Shown: positions 28,150 through 37,505 of the stretch, piece after piece
How positions within the stretch are numbered: the first letter of the stretch is position 1
How the letters are laid out: each line of letters begins with the position of its first letter
Assembly (NCBI GenBank): GCA_937864365.1
Contig: CALMJT010000215.1
Coordinates: 62,001-126,000, forward strand
Source: an uncultured Alteromonadales bacterium
GTDB taxonomy: Bacteria > Pseudomonadota > Gammaproteobacteria > Pseudomonadales > Cellvibrionaceae
Length of the DNA: 64,000 bases
Reading direction: 5' to 3'
The notes under the pieces: model-generated
The model's database searches: none
Told to the model about the DNA's origin: nothing
The model's input: the letters and a program-made list of their open reading frames with translations, nothing else
Translations under genes and position numbers: made by a program

Positions 28150-30717
28150 TTACTTAGAGAAAGGTTTGACGAGTAAAATTAACTTAGGCAACAAGGTTAA
28201 CGCGCCTAAAATGGCTGCCAACATTGCTGCACCGGTCAATAACCCGAACAAAATTGACGGAATAAACTTCGACAGTGCTAACACCGAGAAGCCAACAATG
28301 ATAATCACCGAGGTGTAGTACATTGCACTACCAATGGACGCATGGGAGCGATGCATCGCGGCAATATAGTTGTTGTCGATTTTGTACTCACGCATAAACC
28401 GATGGATATAGTGAATCGTGTCATCCACCCCAATACCAATGGTGATGGCAGCAATGGTAATGGTCATCATATCCAAAGAGATTCCCGCCAGCCCCATACC
28501 GCCCAATACCACAAGAGCCGCAAGCAAGTTAGGAATAATGGCAACAACCGCGATCAGTAATGATCGGAAGAGAATCATAAACATGATCATGATAGCTAAG
28601 AATACCGCGCCTAAGGTCATGATCTGCGAACGGAACAAGCTCTCTAGCATGTTGTTGTACAACACCAACGCACCGGTGAAATGAATCTGTTCGGGTTTAA
28701 AACCTAGATCGTCGACCATGTGCGTGCGAATTTTATTCACCAACTGCAAACGCTTTAGGTTAGGATCGGTTTCTCGAATTCTCATGGTAACGCGGGCTTG
28801 GTTGCTCTCAACATCCAAATAAGGATTCACCAGAATCTTATTAATGTCTTCAGGCAAGCTATTTTTCAGAACCGCCAACTCAAAATCGTTGAGCGAACCA
28901 CCGCTAATATCGACCGCAACCTCATACAAGGTCGCCAAGGAATCAACCCGTCCGATCTCATCCAAACTGTTTAGGTAATTTTGCAGAGATTCCAAATCTC
29001 GCAAGCCAGCAATGGTAAACCAGTAACTATTGCCCGGCTGAGCTTTGGTGTTGTGTTCGGAAAATGGATCAACCTCAGCAAATGGATCTTCTTCAACAAT
29101 AGGATCGGGAAACGCAAACGGATCGGGCTCGTCGAACGGATCGGCTTCAGCAAACGGATCTTCTTCCGGTGACGCCTCGCTGCTACCACCGCCGGTAATA
29201 CGGGCCAATTCAGGATCAACGTCGAGAATAATATCTAACGAAATGGTACCGCCAAGATTCTGGTCGATGACCTTCATACCTTGGTAGATTTCGGTGCTGG
29301 AATGAAAGTAATCAATAAAACGGTTATCGACTTGCAATCGACTTGCTCCCCAACCGCCCAACACGGTGGCAAGTAATGCTAGCAACACCACAACTTTACC
29401 GTCTGTAAATCGAGAGAAGGCGAGCGTTAAGGGTTGGTCACCTACTTTATCCTCCTGCGCTTTACCTGGAGAGAGCAACATCAATCCCGCCGGTAAAATC
29501 ACAAACACCAAGGCAAAGCTTACGCACAGGCCGATGGTCATCATCCAACCAAAATCAATCACTGGCCTGATACCACTGACTACTAGCGATGCGAACGCCA
29601 CGATGGTTGTCAAAGTCGTGTAAAGACACGGCTTGAACATAAATTTAGTAGTGGCAATAACCAGTTGCGCTTGGCTCCAATCGGGATTTTCGGCGTGATA
29701 TTCCCGATACCGCACAACCAAGTGAATGGTAATGGCCAACGAGACGATCAATAAGAGCGCGACGAAATTGGTAGAGATAACGGTCAGTCGCCAATCTAGC
29801 CAACTGATTAAGCCCAGCATGATGGTTACCGACAATACCGAGGTCATTAACGGCAAAACCACAAAGCGGATTCGTCTGAAAATAATGGCCAGCAAAGCGA
29901 CGATAAATAAAACAATGCACGAGCCGAAAACCACCAAATCGCTGCGAATAAAACGAATCATGTCGGAGGTGATCATGCTTACACCACCAACAAAAATTTC
30001 GGCATCGCCTTTATATTTAGCGGCTATTTCACGAACCTTTTGCACCCGATCATGAGATTTAACTTCAGCCTGTGTGCGATACACTAAAAAATCATGGCTG
30101 ATTCGCTCTAATTCCTGGGTTTCTTGCTCAGTTAACCCTAACTGATTGCGCTTAAGGCGCAGAGCATCACGGGCACGAACTAACTCAATATATTTTTCAT
30201 CAACCGCAAGATTCAGTGCAATTGCTGTGGTTTGCTCATCAGGACCAAGAATAAGGTTTTTATAGATGGGGCTGGTTAGAAACTCTTTTTTCGCATCGTC
30301 ATAATCGACATCACTCGTTTCAAGTGTACGAAGACCTTGACGAATTTGCGTTAAATTCTGAATAGGACTGTAAAGCAGAGGAACGTCGAGAATACTCAAA
30401 GCACTGGCAACGCCATCGAGCTCTTTTAATTCATCCCGCAATGACTCAAGAGTGGCTAGAGTCTCAGCTTTGAACAACTCATCATGCGGTTTAAAAGTAA
30501 CCACCAACAAGTCACCCGCGCCATAGCGTTTGATGATCTGGCGGAAGTAATCAAGATCGCGATCGGCTTCAAGGGTCAACGCATCGGCAGATGCATCGAG
30601 TTTAAAATTGGGTAAACCCGCGGCCATAACAACGGTAATCAGCAACACCAAAAATAGCGCTAATTTTGGTCGATTGATAACCAGCCCGTGATAAAACTTT
30701 AAAAAACCTTCCGTCAT
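28150..30717 (-). CDS. RND/MMPL-superfamily exporter with a DP(F/I) tandem-repeat insert
   Basis: About 855 residues from the ATG at 30717; a TTG at 30768 is another possible start. Twelve membrane segments are arranged in two halves, each with a large periplasmic loop. The membrane cores include VVSLAITIHLVVRYREYH and TIGIGVDDTIHYIHRFMREY, the repeated Asp-bearing motif of the MMPL/hopanoid-exporter type. It resembles the stand-alone, sterol-sensing-domain-like RND proteins often annotated as predicted exporters, not the AcrB type, since no adaptor gene is adjacent. Residues 520-555 are six hexads beginning DPF or DPI, described separately. Substrate unknown. Confidence 0.85.
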   Translation of the reverse strand: MTEGFLKFYHGLVINRPKLALFLVLLITVVMAAGLPNFKLDASADALTLEADRDLDYFRQIIKRYGAGDLLVVTFKPHDELFKAETLATLESLRDELKELDGVASALSILDVPLLYSPIQNLTQIRQGLRTLETSDVDYDDAKKEFLTSPIYKNLILGPDEQTTAIALNLAVDEKYIELVRARDALRLKRNQLGLTEQETQELERISHDFLVYRTQAEVKSHDRVQKVREIAAKYKGDAEIFVGGVSMITSDMIRFIRSDLVVFGSCIVLFIVALLAIIFRRIRFVVLPLMTSVLSVTIMLGLISWLDWRLTVISTNFVALLLIVSLAITIHLVVRYREYHAENPDWSQAQLVIATTKFMFKPCLYTTLTTIVAFASLVVSGIRPVIDFGWMMTIGLCVSFALVFVILPAGLMLLSPGKAQEDKVGDQPLTLAFSRFTDGKVVVLLALLATVLGGWGASRLQVDNRFIDYFHSSTEIYQGMKVIDQNLGGTISLDIILDVDPELARITGGGSSEASPEEDPFAEADPFDEPDPFAFPDPIVEEDPFAEVDPFSEHNTKAQPGNSYWFTIAGLRDLESLQNYLNSLDEIGRVDSLATLYEVAVDISGGSLNDFELAVLKNSLPEDINKILVNPYLDVESNQARVTMRIRETDPNLKRLQLVNKIRTHMVDDLGFKPEQIHFTGALVLYNNMLESLFRSQIMTLGAVFLAIMIMFMILFRSLLIAVVAIIPNLLAALVVLGGMGLAGISLDMMTITIAAITIGIGVDDTIHYIHRFMREYKIDNNYIAAMHRSHASIGSAMYYTSVIIIVGFSVLALSKFIPSILFGLLTGAAMLAAILGALTLLPKLILLVKPFSK
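29053..29160 (-). repeat. Six tandem 18-bp repeats inside the RND exporter gene
   Basis: Six exact-length 18-bp units run without a gap. They encode DPFAEA, DPFDEP, DPFAFP, DPIVEE, DPFAEV and DPFSEH. Each unit starts with GATCC or GATCCN on the coding strand. The units differ at the codon level, so the array is not brand-new. It lies in the second periplasmic loop of the protein. Confidence 0.95.
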
Positions 30718-31080
30718 ACTCTCGCTCAAACAATTGCTGTCCTTCCTTAGTGCTGTTTTGAAGGACAAATCTCCCCAAAAGATCGAGGACTTTTAATAAA
30801 TGATTACTGCTAAGACTCCAGCGAATTAATAAGTGATTAACAACCACCTACAACGAACGCACAGGATTTAAATGGGTTGAATTAGGCGAGAACGCAGGCG
30901 GGATAAACACGCTTAAGAAACATAACTCGCGACTGCACTAATAGGATTACCAGCAAACACTGATTTTACACAACTCAACACAATATTTAGAACTGTCATC
31001 CACTCAAAAATCGTTTATTTGAGTGAGTTTTCACTCAAATATCTCCAGTGAGTTCTCAAACAGTGTGTTTTTTTATCTAT

Positions 31081-31233
31081 CGCAACCTCCGATTAACTCA
31101 CCCGCGATTTAACCAGAGGCCAGAGATTGACAATGTGATTTTCAATTTCTTCACAATTTCAATCACTTGTCGCCTTTGAAATTGGCGATACATATACGTA
31201 TCTCTGAGCACTCTAAGTTCATCAGAGTTTTCT
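31081..31233 (+). repeat. Dispersed palindromic repeat, copy 3 (full length, forward)
   Basis: It starts ACCTCCGATTAACTCA, passes through the core TTCAATTTCTTCACAATTTC and the GGCGATACATATACGTATC hairpin, and ends CTCTAAGTTCATCAGAG. Length is about 153 bp. Confidence 0.85.
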
Positions 31234-31563
31234 ATCTATTTCAGTAATTTTCAGCAACCTTGTTGAAATGATTGCAGATATTACTGAGTGCCTCGCTCTT
31301 CTATAAGGCCACTCATTCACAGCACTCTTACTAGACGCAAAATCCATACTGACAGATATATCCGAGATTTAACCTAAAGCGAAGCGTTAAACCTATAGCA
31401 AACCCCAGAGACACACAGCAGCCTCAGGATTCTTGCATCCCACATTTTCCATTGGCCTGATAGTCGCCGCGCACACTAAATGATTTTATAAATAAAGCAA
31501 ACCATACTGCGATCATCGCTCAAGTTTAAGCTAAAAAATGTGTGGTTCTAATCATGGTTGAAT

Positions 31564-31680
31564 AGGAAACCCTAATGAAGCAAAAGTTTCCATTAATCCT
31601 GAGGCAAGCCGTCAGCTTCAATAACCTTAAGCGGCCGAAACCTTGGCTAAATTGGAAATCGTATTTTCGATTTTGGTACT
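31564..31680 (-). repeat. Dispersed palindromic repeat, copy 4 (degraded, reverse)
   Basis: It begins AGGAAACCCTAATG with AAGTTTCC after it, and retains the core piece AAATTGGAAATCGTATTTTC. The far end seems lost where copy 5 begins, six bases on. Confidence 0.45.
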
Positions 31681-31685
31681 TTTAA

Positions 31686-31771
31686 AGGAAGCTCTGATTA
31701 ACTCATCCTTGATTTAATCAGAGGGACACATCCTTGTGTCGCGAGAAACTCTAGGTTAATCAGAGTTTCCT
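31686..31771 (+). repeat. Dispersed palindromic repeat, copy 5 (internal deletion, forward)
   Basis: Both ends are intact: AGGAAGCTCTGATTAACTCA at the left and CTAGGTTAATCAGAGTTTCCT at the right (last 20 bases GGTTAATCAGAGTTTCCT). The hairpin GACACATCCTTGTGTC is kept, but about 65 bp of the central core are missing. GGTACTTT occurs on both sides, just outside the ends. Confidence 0.85.
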
Positions 31772-31920
31772 AAAAATTTTTTCGGTACTTTAAAAACTTG
31801 TTGCTGCATCAATCGAAAATTCCGATAGACAAAATAGATAAGCCAAAGAGGCAAAAACGTTTAATCGAAATACTTTTGACGTTTTTAAAAGTAAATATAA
31901 ATGGAAAGCTTAAAACTTAA

Positions 31921-32073
31921 AGGAATCTCTGATTAACTCATCCCTGATTTAATCAGAGAATAGAAATTGAAAATGCGATTTCCAATTTCTTCACAATTTC
32001 AATCACTTACCGTTCTTGAAATTGGCAACACATCCATGTGTCGCTGGAAGCTCTAAGTTAATCAGAGCTTCCT
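31921..32073 (+). repeat. Dispersed palindromic repeat, copy 6 (best full-length example, forward)
   Basis: The 153-bp copy has near-perfect inverted ends: AGGAATCTCTGATTAACT at the left, and at the right the complement of AGGAAGCTCTGATTAACT. Left-arm hairpin CTCTGATTAA / TTAATCAGAG, core with GAAATTG and CAATTTC each twice, and right hairpin ACACATCCATGTGT are all intact. Confidence 0.9.
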
Positions 32074-32365
32074 AAATAATTACCTGCCTAAAACTCCCAT
32101 CAAACCCGGTAATTTAACGATCATCGGCAGGTAAATTCATCGGCAAGTAAATTAAAGGCATTTGCGCAAATACCAGTAACTTAGCCAATTTCAACACCGC
32201 TAAATTATTAAAGCTGAGAATAAATTGGAATTGCTTTTTTGGCTCCAGTAGTTGCTAGCCAGCAGTTACCTAATTCCCGCTGTACTTGCGAATGAATGAC
32301 TGCGTTACACGGAGTTTTTAAACATAACAAGGTATTGGAATTATTCACTCCACTGTGTAAGGTTT

Positions 32366-32647
32366 TTAGGTCACATCACTGTGCCCTAAGGATTTTTCAG
32401 GACTAATCAAATCGCGTACACGTTGCTTTAAGAGTTTAATTTCCGGAAAACCGCCATCCTTTTTGCGCTCCCACACACTGATCTCGCCAACAAAAATTTC
32501 AAATCTACCACTGCTTGCCGGGCACAAGGACACTTCGTCTAACTCAGATTCAAACGTCGAAAGTAACTCTTGGGCATACCACGCAGCTCTTAATAACCAG
32601 CGACAACCTGGACAATAATAAATTTTTACGATTTTTAACTCATTCAT
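32366..32647 (-). CDS. SelT/SelW/SelH (Rdx) family thioredoxin-like protein
   Basis: The 93-residue protein from the ATG at 32647 has the Rdx-family CxxC motif as IYYCPGCRWLLRAAWYAQELL. It ends with SVWERKKDGGFPEIKLLKQRVRDLI, then SLGHSD, the usual tail of these proteins. It is the cysteine version: no in-frame TGA replaces the second Cys. A redox role through the C-x-x-C is likely, but no partner is known. It is isolated on the minus strand between the repeat-rich region and the structured element. Confidence 0.88.
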   Translation of the reverse strand: MNELKIVKIYYCPGCRWLLRAAWYAQELLSTFESELDEVSLCPASSGRFEIFVGEISVWERKKDGGFPEIKLLKQRVRDLISPEKSLGHSDVT

Positions 32648-32686
32648 AAATTCAGCTTCTGCCAACGAAATTAAACCTAAAAACAC

Positions 32687-33230
32687 ATTTACTAATAATA
32701 AGCGTTAAACGCAAAAACCGTCTCTTTAATAAAAAATTGAAAAGATATAATTATAAAAACAACAGCAATTGCAAAATTAATTCATTTATTGCAAACATGC
32801 ATTTGCGTAAAAATAGAGTAATCTCGGTTTTTACGTGTGATTTCATAATGACAAAGTGAGATAATAACGCCGTTCATACAACTTTTATGCAATAAAAGAT
32901 CGATACAGGTCTAAACCTGCAATTCTAAAAGGCTATTTCGAGCTGATTATTTTTTAAATACCCAACAAACCGAGTATCCATTTACGACGGGGTTAATGAT
33001 ATTTGTGACCCGCTCTAAATAGCCTTTTTCTAAGCGATCAAAAGTCTTCTGTGAAGAGCTGCATAATATTGGCACTCTGTTCAGAACGACATGATTTTTG
33101 TGAATTGCCACTACTCAATCGCGAGATTAATCAACTAACGTGGCCACTAGCTTAATTGAACAATCATTAATCTTGTGTCTATCGTTACTAACACCAGTCA
33201 CAAACCGAATACGTTGAGCCATTTAATCCA
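32687..33230. other. Intergenic region with a long-stem structured element
   Basis: No gene is visible. The region contains a structured element (32905-33030, listed separately) with a promoter-like AT-rich stretch upstream. 33040-33230 shows nothing I could assign. Confidence 0.5.
32905..33030 (+). ncRNA. Candidate structured RNA or leader with closing stem and T-run
   Basis: Arms AAAAGGCTATTTCGAGC (32927-32943) and GCTCTAAATAGCCTTTT (33012-33028) pair over 17 positions with one mismatch and enclose 68 bases. A small hairpin, CAGGT-CTAA-ACCTG, lies just before it (about 32906-32919). The 3' arm ends in TTTTT, so the whole could be a small RNA with its own terminator. GATAAT at about 32860 could be a -10 box. 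No known family was recognised. Confidence 0.4.
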
Positions 33231-33994
33231 ATGAACCAATACATACTCAAACACACTCAAAACCCCGATCTTCAGTTTTTTATCGGCAAACGCAGTCGTA
33301 TTTTGGGTAAATCGGCAGAATGCGACTGGACAATCTCTTTGGGTAATTTAAGCGATAAGCAGGCGCGTTTTTGGTTGGATGAATCGTCAACGGGATTTGC
33401 CGAGTGAATGGTCAAGATGCGCTTAAATATCAGGCGTTAAAATTGGATGATCTGATTCAAGTAGGCGATCAGATCTTCCAACTTGCCGAAAGCGAAGAAA
33501 ACACTTGGTCGTTAATTGCCAGCGACAGTTGGATGAAAGGCCAACACTTCGATTTACATCCAGGCAAACAAACCCTTGGCCGCAGTGCCGAGGCAGATCT
33601 TACCTTGCCGAGCAAACACCTTTCTCGTTTGCATGCAGAGTTCAACGTTGAAAACAACACGTTAACGGTAACCGATTTAGATTCGGCCAATGGCACCTTT
33701 GTAAATGGTCAACGCGTTAGCCGCCAACCTTTACACGACGGCGATGTTGTAAAATTCGATCAGTTCAGTTTTCGCGTTTTAGGCCCTGAAGCGCAAACCA
33801 TGAAAACCCAAATTGGCGTTTTGCATAAGCCTGTAGCTTCGAAACCAACGGTGGTGAAAAAAGATCGTCCGCACGCAGGTGCTTATGTCATCCATACACC
33901 AAGATCACCAAAAGTAGAATGGACGATGATCTCTGGACTATTGGCGATCAGCAGTTGCATTGGATATCTAACCTATATCGCCTTACAACTTTGA
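33231..33994 (+). pseudogene. Double-FHA-domain membrane protein with a frameshift
   Basis: The first frame (ATG 33231 to TGA 33405) encodes 58 residues: an FHA start with IGKRSRILGKSAECDWTI and LSDKQARFWLDE. The rest of that domain continues in another frame from about 33390 (VNGQDALKYQALKLDDLIQVGDQIFQL). A complete second FHA domain follows (LGRSAEADLTLPSKHLSRLHAEF, then DLDSANGTFVNG) and a C-terminal membrane segment (ISGLLAISSCIGYLTYIAL). The two frames overlap at 33383-33404, so a one-base loss there explains the break. FHA domains bind phosphothreonine. The gene is either a recent pseudogene or contains a sequencing error. A downstream GTG at 33404 could still give a protein with FHA2 and the anchor. 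Confidence 0.7.
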
Positions 33995-34092
33995 GCACAA
34001 CCAGAGCTAACCCAGCGGTAAGTTTTCAATGGCTGGCCGCTCAAACACAGGCCAGCAATTCAAGTCCAATAAATCCCGCGCTAGAGAATCCT

Positions 34093-34707
34093 TTAGCGCT
34101 CGCCCCATTTCGCCATTAAGGTCTGCTCGATGCCGAGTTGGTCTAGGATTCTCGCCACCACAAAATCCACCAGATCACCGATTTGATTTGGCTCATGATA
34201 AAAACCCGGTGACGCCGGTAAAACAACCACACCCAACTGACTCAGTTTTAACAAATTTTCTAAATGTATGGTTGATAACGGCGTTTCTCTGGGAACAACG
34301 ATCAACTGTCTGCGCTCTTTAATGGCCACGTCGGCGGCACGTTCGATGAGATTATTGCTAGCCCCTGTGGCTATGGCCGATAGGGTACCGCCACTGGCCG
34401 GGCAGATCACCATTTTGCGTGGCGCACTGGAGCCTGAAGCCACGGGCGAGAACCAATCTTCTCGGCCATACACTTTTAATTGACTTTGGCCTACCCAAAA
34501 ATGGTTTTGAAAAAATTGCTGTAGCGATACAGGACCCCACTCTTCGGCTGGAACCGCCAACCCAGTTTCTTGCCGCATAACAATCTCCGCCGCTTTAGAC
34601 ATCAACAGAGACACCTCACAGTCGGAAGCCAATAAACATTCGATCAGCCGCAATGCGTAGGCTGATCCGGAGGCGCCTGTTATGGCGACAGTAATTCTTT
34701 GTGACAC
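34093..34707 (-). CDS. ubiX: Flavin prenyltransferase UbiX
   Basis: About 204 residues from the GTG at 34707, which has AAGGA nine bases upstream and does not overlap mpl. A frame opening at 34755 would overlap it. UbiX makes prenylated FMN for the decarboxylase UbiD in ubiquinone synthesis. Motifs: VAITGASGSAYALRLIECL at the flavin site, VICPASGGTLSAIATGASNNLIERAADVAIKE, and VVPRETPLSTIHLENLLKLS with VVLPASPGFYH. It lies directly downstream of mpl, a pairing seen in Pseudomonas. Confidence 0.95.
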   Translation of the reverse strand: MSQRITVAITGASGSAYALRLIECLLASDCEVSLLMSKAAEIVMRQETGLAVPAEEWGPVSLQQFFQNHFWVGQSQLKVYGREDWFSPVASGSSAPRKMVICPASGGTLSAIATGASNNLIERAADVAIKERRQLIVVPRETPLSTIHLENLLKLSQLGVVVLPASPGFYHEPNQIGDLVDFVVARILDQLGIEQTLMAKWGER

Positions 34708-34726
34708 GTCACTTGTCCTTAATTTT

Positions 34727-36079
34727 TTACCATCTGTCTTCAGAAAGTTTTGCAATCAACTTTTTATGTATACCGCCAAAACCACCGTTACTCATTACGA
34801 CCACATGCGTCTTGCCAGAAATCAGCGTAGGCACCAATTCAACAATGTCATCGATACTGTTGCATCGCTTGGCGGCGACCGGGCTGTGATGAACAATACT
34901 TGTTAAATTGTCGTGGTCATCTCCTGCTTGGTACCAAAGCACTACATCCGCCGACTGAGCCGCCTGGGCCAACTCGCGGTTATGAACGCCCGACTTCATA
35001 GTGTTAGAACGCAGTTCAATAATAGCGACGATACGTTCTTCTTTTATTTTAGCTCTCAAACCTTCTAGGGTAGTTTGAATCGCTGTTGGGTGATGTGCGA
35101 AATCATCATAAATTGCAATATCAGCAAAATTGGCTAATTGTTCCATACGGCGCTTTACGCCTTTAAATTCGCACAACGCTTGGCAAGCAACCGCCGGATC
35201 AAGCCCGATTGTTCTCGCCGCGGCGACCGCAGCCAAACCATTGTTAACGTTGTGCTTGCCGCTTAAATTCCATCGCACCCTGCCAATTAATTCATCTTTA
35301 AAATAAATATCGAATTCGGCGCCGCTATCATCGAGCAGTGACGCCGTCCAATCTGTACCGAGTATTTGCGTCTCACTCCAACAGCCGCGATCGATTACTT
35401 CGGTGATGGCAGGTTCCGTTGGGTATAAAATCGTTCCACAAGACGGAACAGTACGCACCAAATGATGAAATTGTGTTTGAATGGCATGTAAATCGGGGAA
35501 AATATCGGCGTGATCGTATTCCAAATTATTAATGATCAAGGTGCGCGGGCGGTAGTGAACAAACTTAGATCGCTTATCAAAAAACGCACTGTCGTATTCA
35601 TCGGCTTCAACAACGAAAAAATCGCTTTTACCCAAACGTGCGGAATGTTCAAAATTGCCGGGCACGCCGCCAATTAAATATCCCGGTTCGAAATCTGCGT
35701 ACTCTAATATCCAGGTCAACATAGACGCTGTAGTGGTTTTTCCGTGTGTACCCGAAACCGCCAACACCCATTTATCTTGCAATAAATAATCACACAGCCA
35801 CTGCGGCCCAGAGGTATAGGCGATACCTCGATCTAACACATATTCAACAGCAGGATTACCGCGACTCATGGCATTACCAATAACGACCAGATCAGGCCGA
35901 TCGGTAAATTGCTCTAAACCAAAGCCTTCAAACATTTCGATACCCGCGGCTTCCAGTTGCGTGCTCATGGGCGGATAAACATTGGCGTCGCAACCACTAA
36001 CACGATGCCCAAGCGCTTTTGCCAATTGCGCAAGACTTCCCATAAAGGTTCCACAAATCCCTAAAATATGAATATGCAC
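34727..36079 (-). CDS. mpl: UDP-N-acetylmuramate:L-Ala-gamma-D-Glu-meso-DAP ligase (murein tripeptide recycling)
   Basis: The 450-residue Mur-ligase reuses the tripeptide released from peptidoglycan. It begins MHIHILGICGTFMGSLAQLAKALGHRV (GTG start), then has the ATP-binding GTHGKTTTASMLTW, EADEYDSAFFDKRSKF and LEYDHADIF motifs, the IYDDFAHHPTAI loop and SNGGFGGIHKKL near the end. This end pattern separates Mpl from MurC. It fits with the cell-wall genes elsewhere in the window (dacA, rlpA, mltB). Length is normal. Confidence 0.96.
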   Translation of the reverse strand: MHIHILGICGTFMGSLAQLAKALGHRVSGCDANVYPPMSTQLEAAGIEMFEGFGLEQFTDRPDLVVIGNAMSRGNPAVEYVLDRGIAYTSGPQWLCDYLLQDKWVLAVSGTHGKTTTASMLTWILEYADFEPGYLIGGVPGNFEHSARLGKSDFFVVEADEYDSAFFDKRSKFVHYRPRTLIINNLEYDHADIFPDLHAIQTQFHHLVRTVPSCGTILYPTEPAITEVIDRGCWSETQILGTDWTASLLDDSGAEFDIYFKDELIGRVRWNLSGKHNVNNGLAAVAAARTIGLDPAVACQALCEFKGVKRRMEQLANFADIAIYDDFAHHPTAIQTTLEGLRAKIKEERIVAIIELRSNTMKSGVHNRELAQAAQSADVVLWYQAGDDHDNLTSIVHHSPVAAKRCNSIDDIVELVPTLISGKTHVVVMSNGGFGGIHKKLIAKLSEDRW

Positions 36080-36488
36080 GCGCGCTAAACTCCGGTTTTA
36101 TATACGATTTTTACTGAATTAAAAGTGCCAATGAGAGTACCACAGCTGCACATAAATTCAGTTATTTATGCTGTTATTATCGGCACTCAAAAAAGATTAG
36201 AATTCTATGGAACGCCCAAAAGCTGACTTATTCGTCAAACATAAGTCTCACCTAAAGTAGTTTGTAAATTGTAATTGTTACCTTGTACATATTTCGAAAT
36301 AACTTCGGTTTCTTTAGAATTACCAACTACACACATGCCCAAATCTATCGAAAGCCGCAATATACGGTCAATTTACAAATTGATCATGGTTTTTGCTTAT
36401 GATTTGGTATCACTCAAGGATGTATTCATAACTGCTGACTTGGGATTAACTCAAAATGCCCCAAGGGCTGTTCCAAAAGGAGTCTAGA
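36080..36488. other. Divergent promoter region between mpl and fbp
   Basis: The 409 bases hold a short hairpin (CATAAAT / ATTTATG, about 36150-36170) and AT-rich promoter-like sequence, but no gene or repeat copy. A 70-codon frame at 36275-36487 looks like chance. Confidence 0.4.
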
Positions 36489-37496
36489 ATGCCTACCGCG
36501 AACCTAACCGAAACGCTAAAAAACTACACCAAAGACGCACAACTGGCTGAATTAATTGAAGAGATTGCCGATTGCTGTGAGCAAATTTCTGCGCGTTTAA
36601 AGTTAGGCGCATTGACTGGAATTTTGGGTGCGCTCGAAGACACCAATGTGCAAGGTGAGACCCAAAAAGAACTGGATGTCATCGCCAATGATTTATTAAA
36701 AGAAGCATTACTTGCGATTCCAAGTGTTGCCGGTATCGCCTCTGAAGAAGAAGATTTACCGGTCGGCGGCAATCCTGAAGGACGTTTTCTAGTTTTGTTC
36801 GACCCCCTCGACGGTTCATCCAATATTGATGTCAACGTGTCTGTAGGGACTATTTTTTCGGTGTTAGAGCTTCCCGAAGGAGCTAACGGCGGCGAAGAAA
36901 GTGCTTATTTACAATCGGGTCGCAAACAATTAGCCGCCGGTTACGCCTTGTACGGCCCATCAACCACGTTAAGTTTGACCACCGGTAAAGGCGTACAGCA
37001 ATTTGCCTTAAACAATAGCGGCGAATTTTTACTGATCACCGAAGCGATGAATATTCCGGCAGACACCAAAGAATTTTCGATCAATATGTCGAATCAACGC
37101 TTTTGGCAGCCAGAAATGCAAAATTACATTGGGGAATTATTGGCAGGTGAGACCGGTAGTCGAAATAAAAATTTCAACATGCGCTGGATCGCGTCCATGG
37201 TTGCCGACGTACATCGCGTACTAACCCGCGGCGGAATTTTCACCTATCCGTGGGACAATCGCGAACCGAACAAGCCCGGAAAACTTCGCTTAATGTATGA
37301 AGGTAATCCAATGAGTCTTTTGGTAGAACAAGCAGGTGGCTTGGCAACCACCTGTTTTGGCAATATTTTAGATATAGAGCCCACCAAAATTCATCAAAGA
37401 GTCGCGGTAGCACTGGGTTCTAAAAACGAAATTTCGATGCTGTTAGCTGCACACCAACCAGCCTCAGCCTCAAAAGCCGCTGAACTCAACCGCTAA
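36489..37496 (+). CDS. fbp: Class I fructose-1,6-bisphosphatase
   Basis: About 335 residues from the ATG at 36489, which has AAAAGGAG nine bases upstream. The class I signature is the metal-binding EEEDLP and [21 protein letters not shown], with the sugar-phosphate site [20 protein letters not shown] and [20 protein letters not shown]. It catalyses the last committed step of gluconeogenesis. It converges with the ArsR gene only nine bases away. Confidence 0.96.
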   Translation: MPTANLTETLKNYTKDAQLAELIEEIADCCEQISARLKLGALTGILGALEDTNVQGETQKELDVIANDLLKEALLAIPSVAGIASEEEDLPVGGNPEGRFLVLFDPLDGSSNIDVNVSVGTIFSVLELPEGANGGEESAYLQSGRKQLAAGYALYGPSTTLSLTTGKGVQQFALNNSGEFLLITEAMNIPADTKEFSINMSNQRFWQPEMQNYIGELLAGETGSRNKNFNMRWIASMVADVHRVLTRGGIFTYPWDNREPNKPGKLRLMYEGNPMSLLVEQAGGLATTCFGNILDIEPTKIHQRVAVALGSKNEISMLLAAHQPASASKAAELNR

Positions 37497-37505
37497 ATTA
37501 CTTCG

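Larger units (their letters stand above)
30769..32365. other. 1.6-kb gene-free region rich in repeat copies
   Basis: No credible gene is present on either strand. Four repeat copies (31081-31233, 31564-31680, 31686-31771, 31921-32073) fill about a third of it. A hairpin TTTGAGTGA / TCACTCAAA sits near 31017-31038. The remaining sequence is AT-rich and unassigned. Confidence 0.6.

Noticed and set aside
33390-33404. Programmed -1 frameshift site in the FHA gene
   Set aside because: GGGATTT is not an X-XXY-YYZ heptamer and no stimulatory structure is evident. A plain frameshift or sequencing error is simpler.
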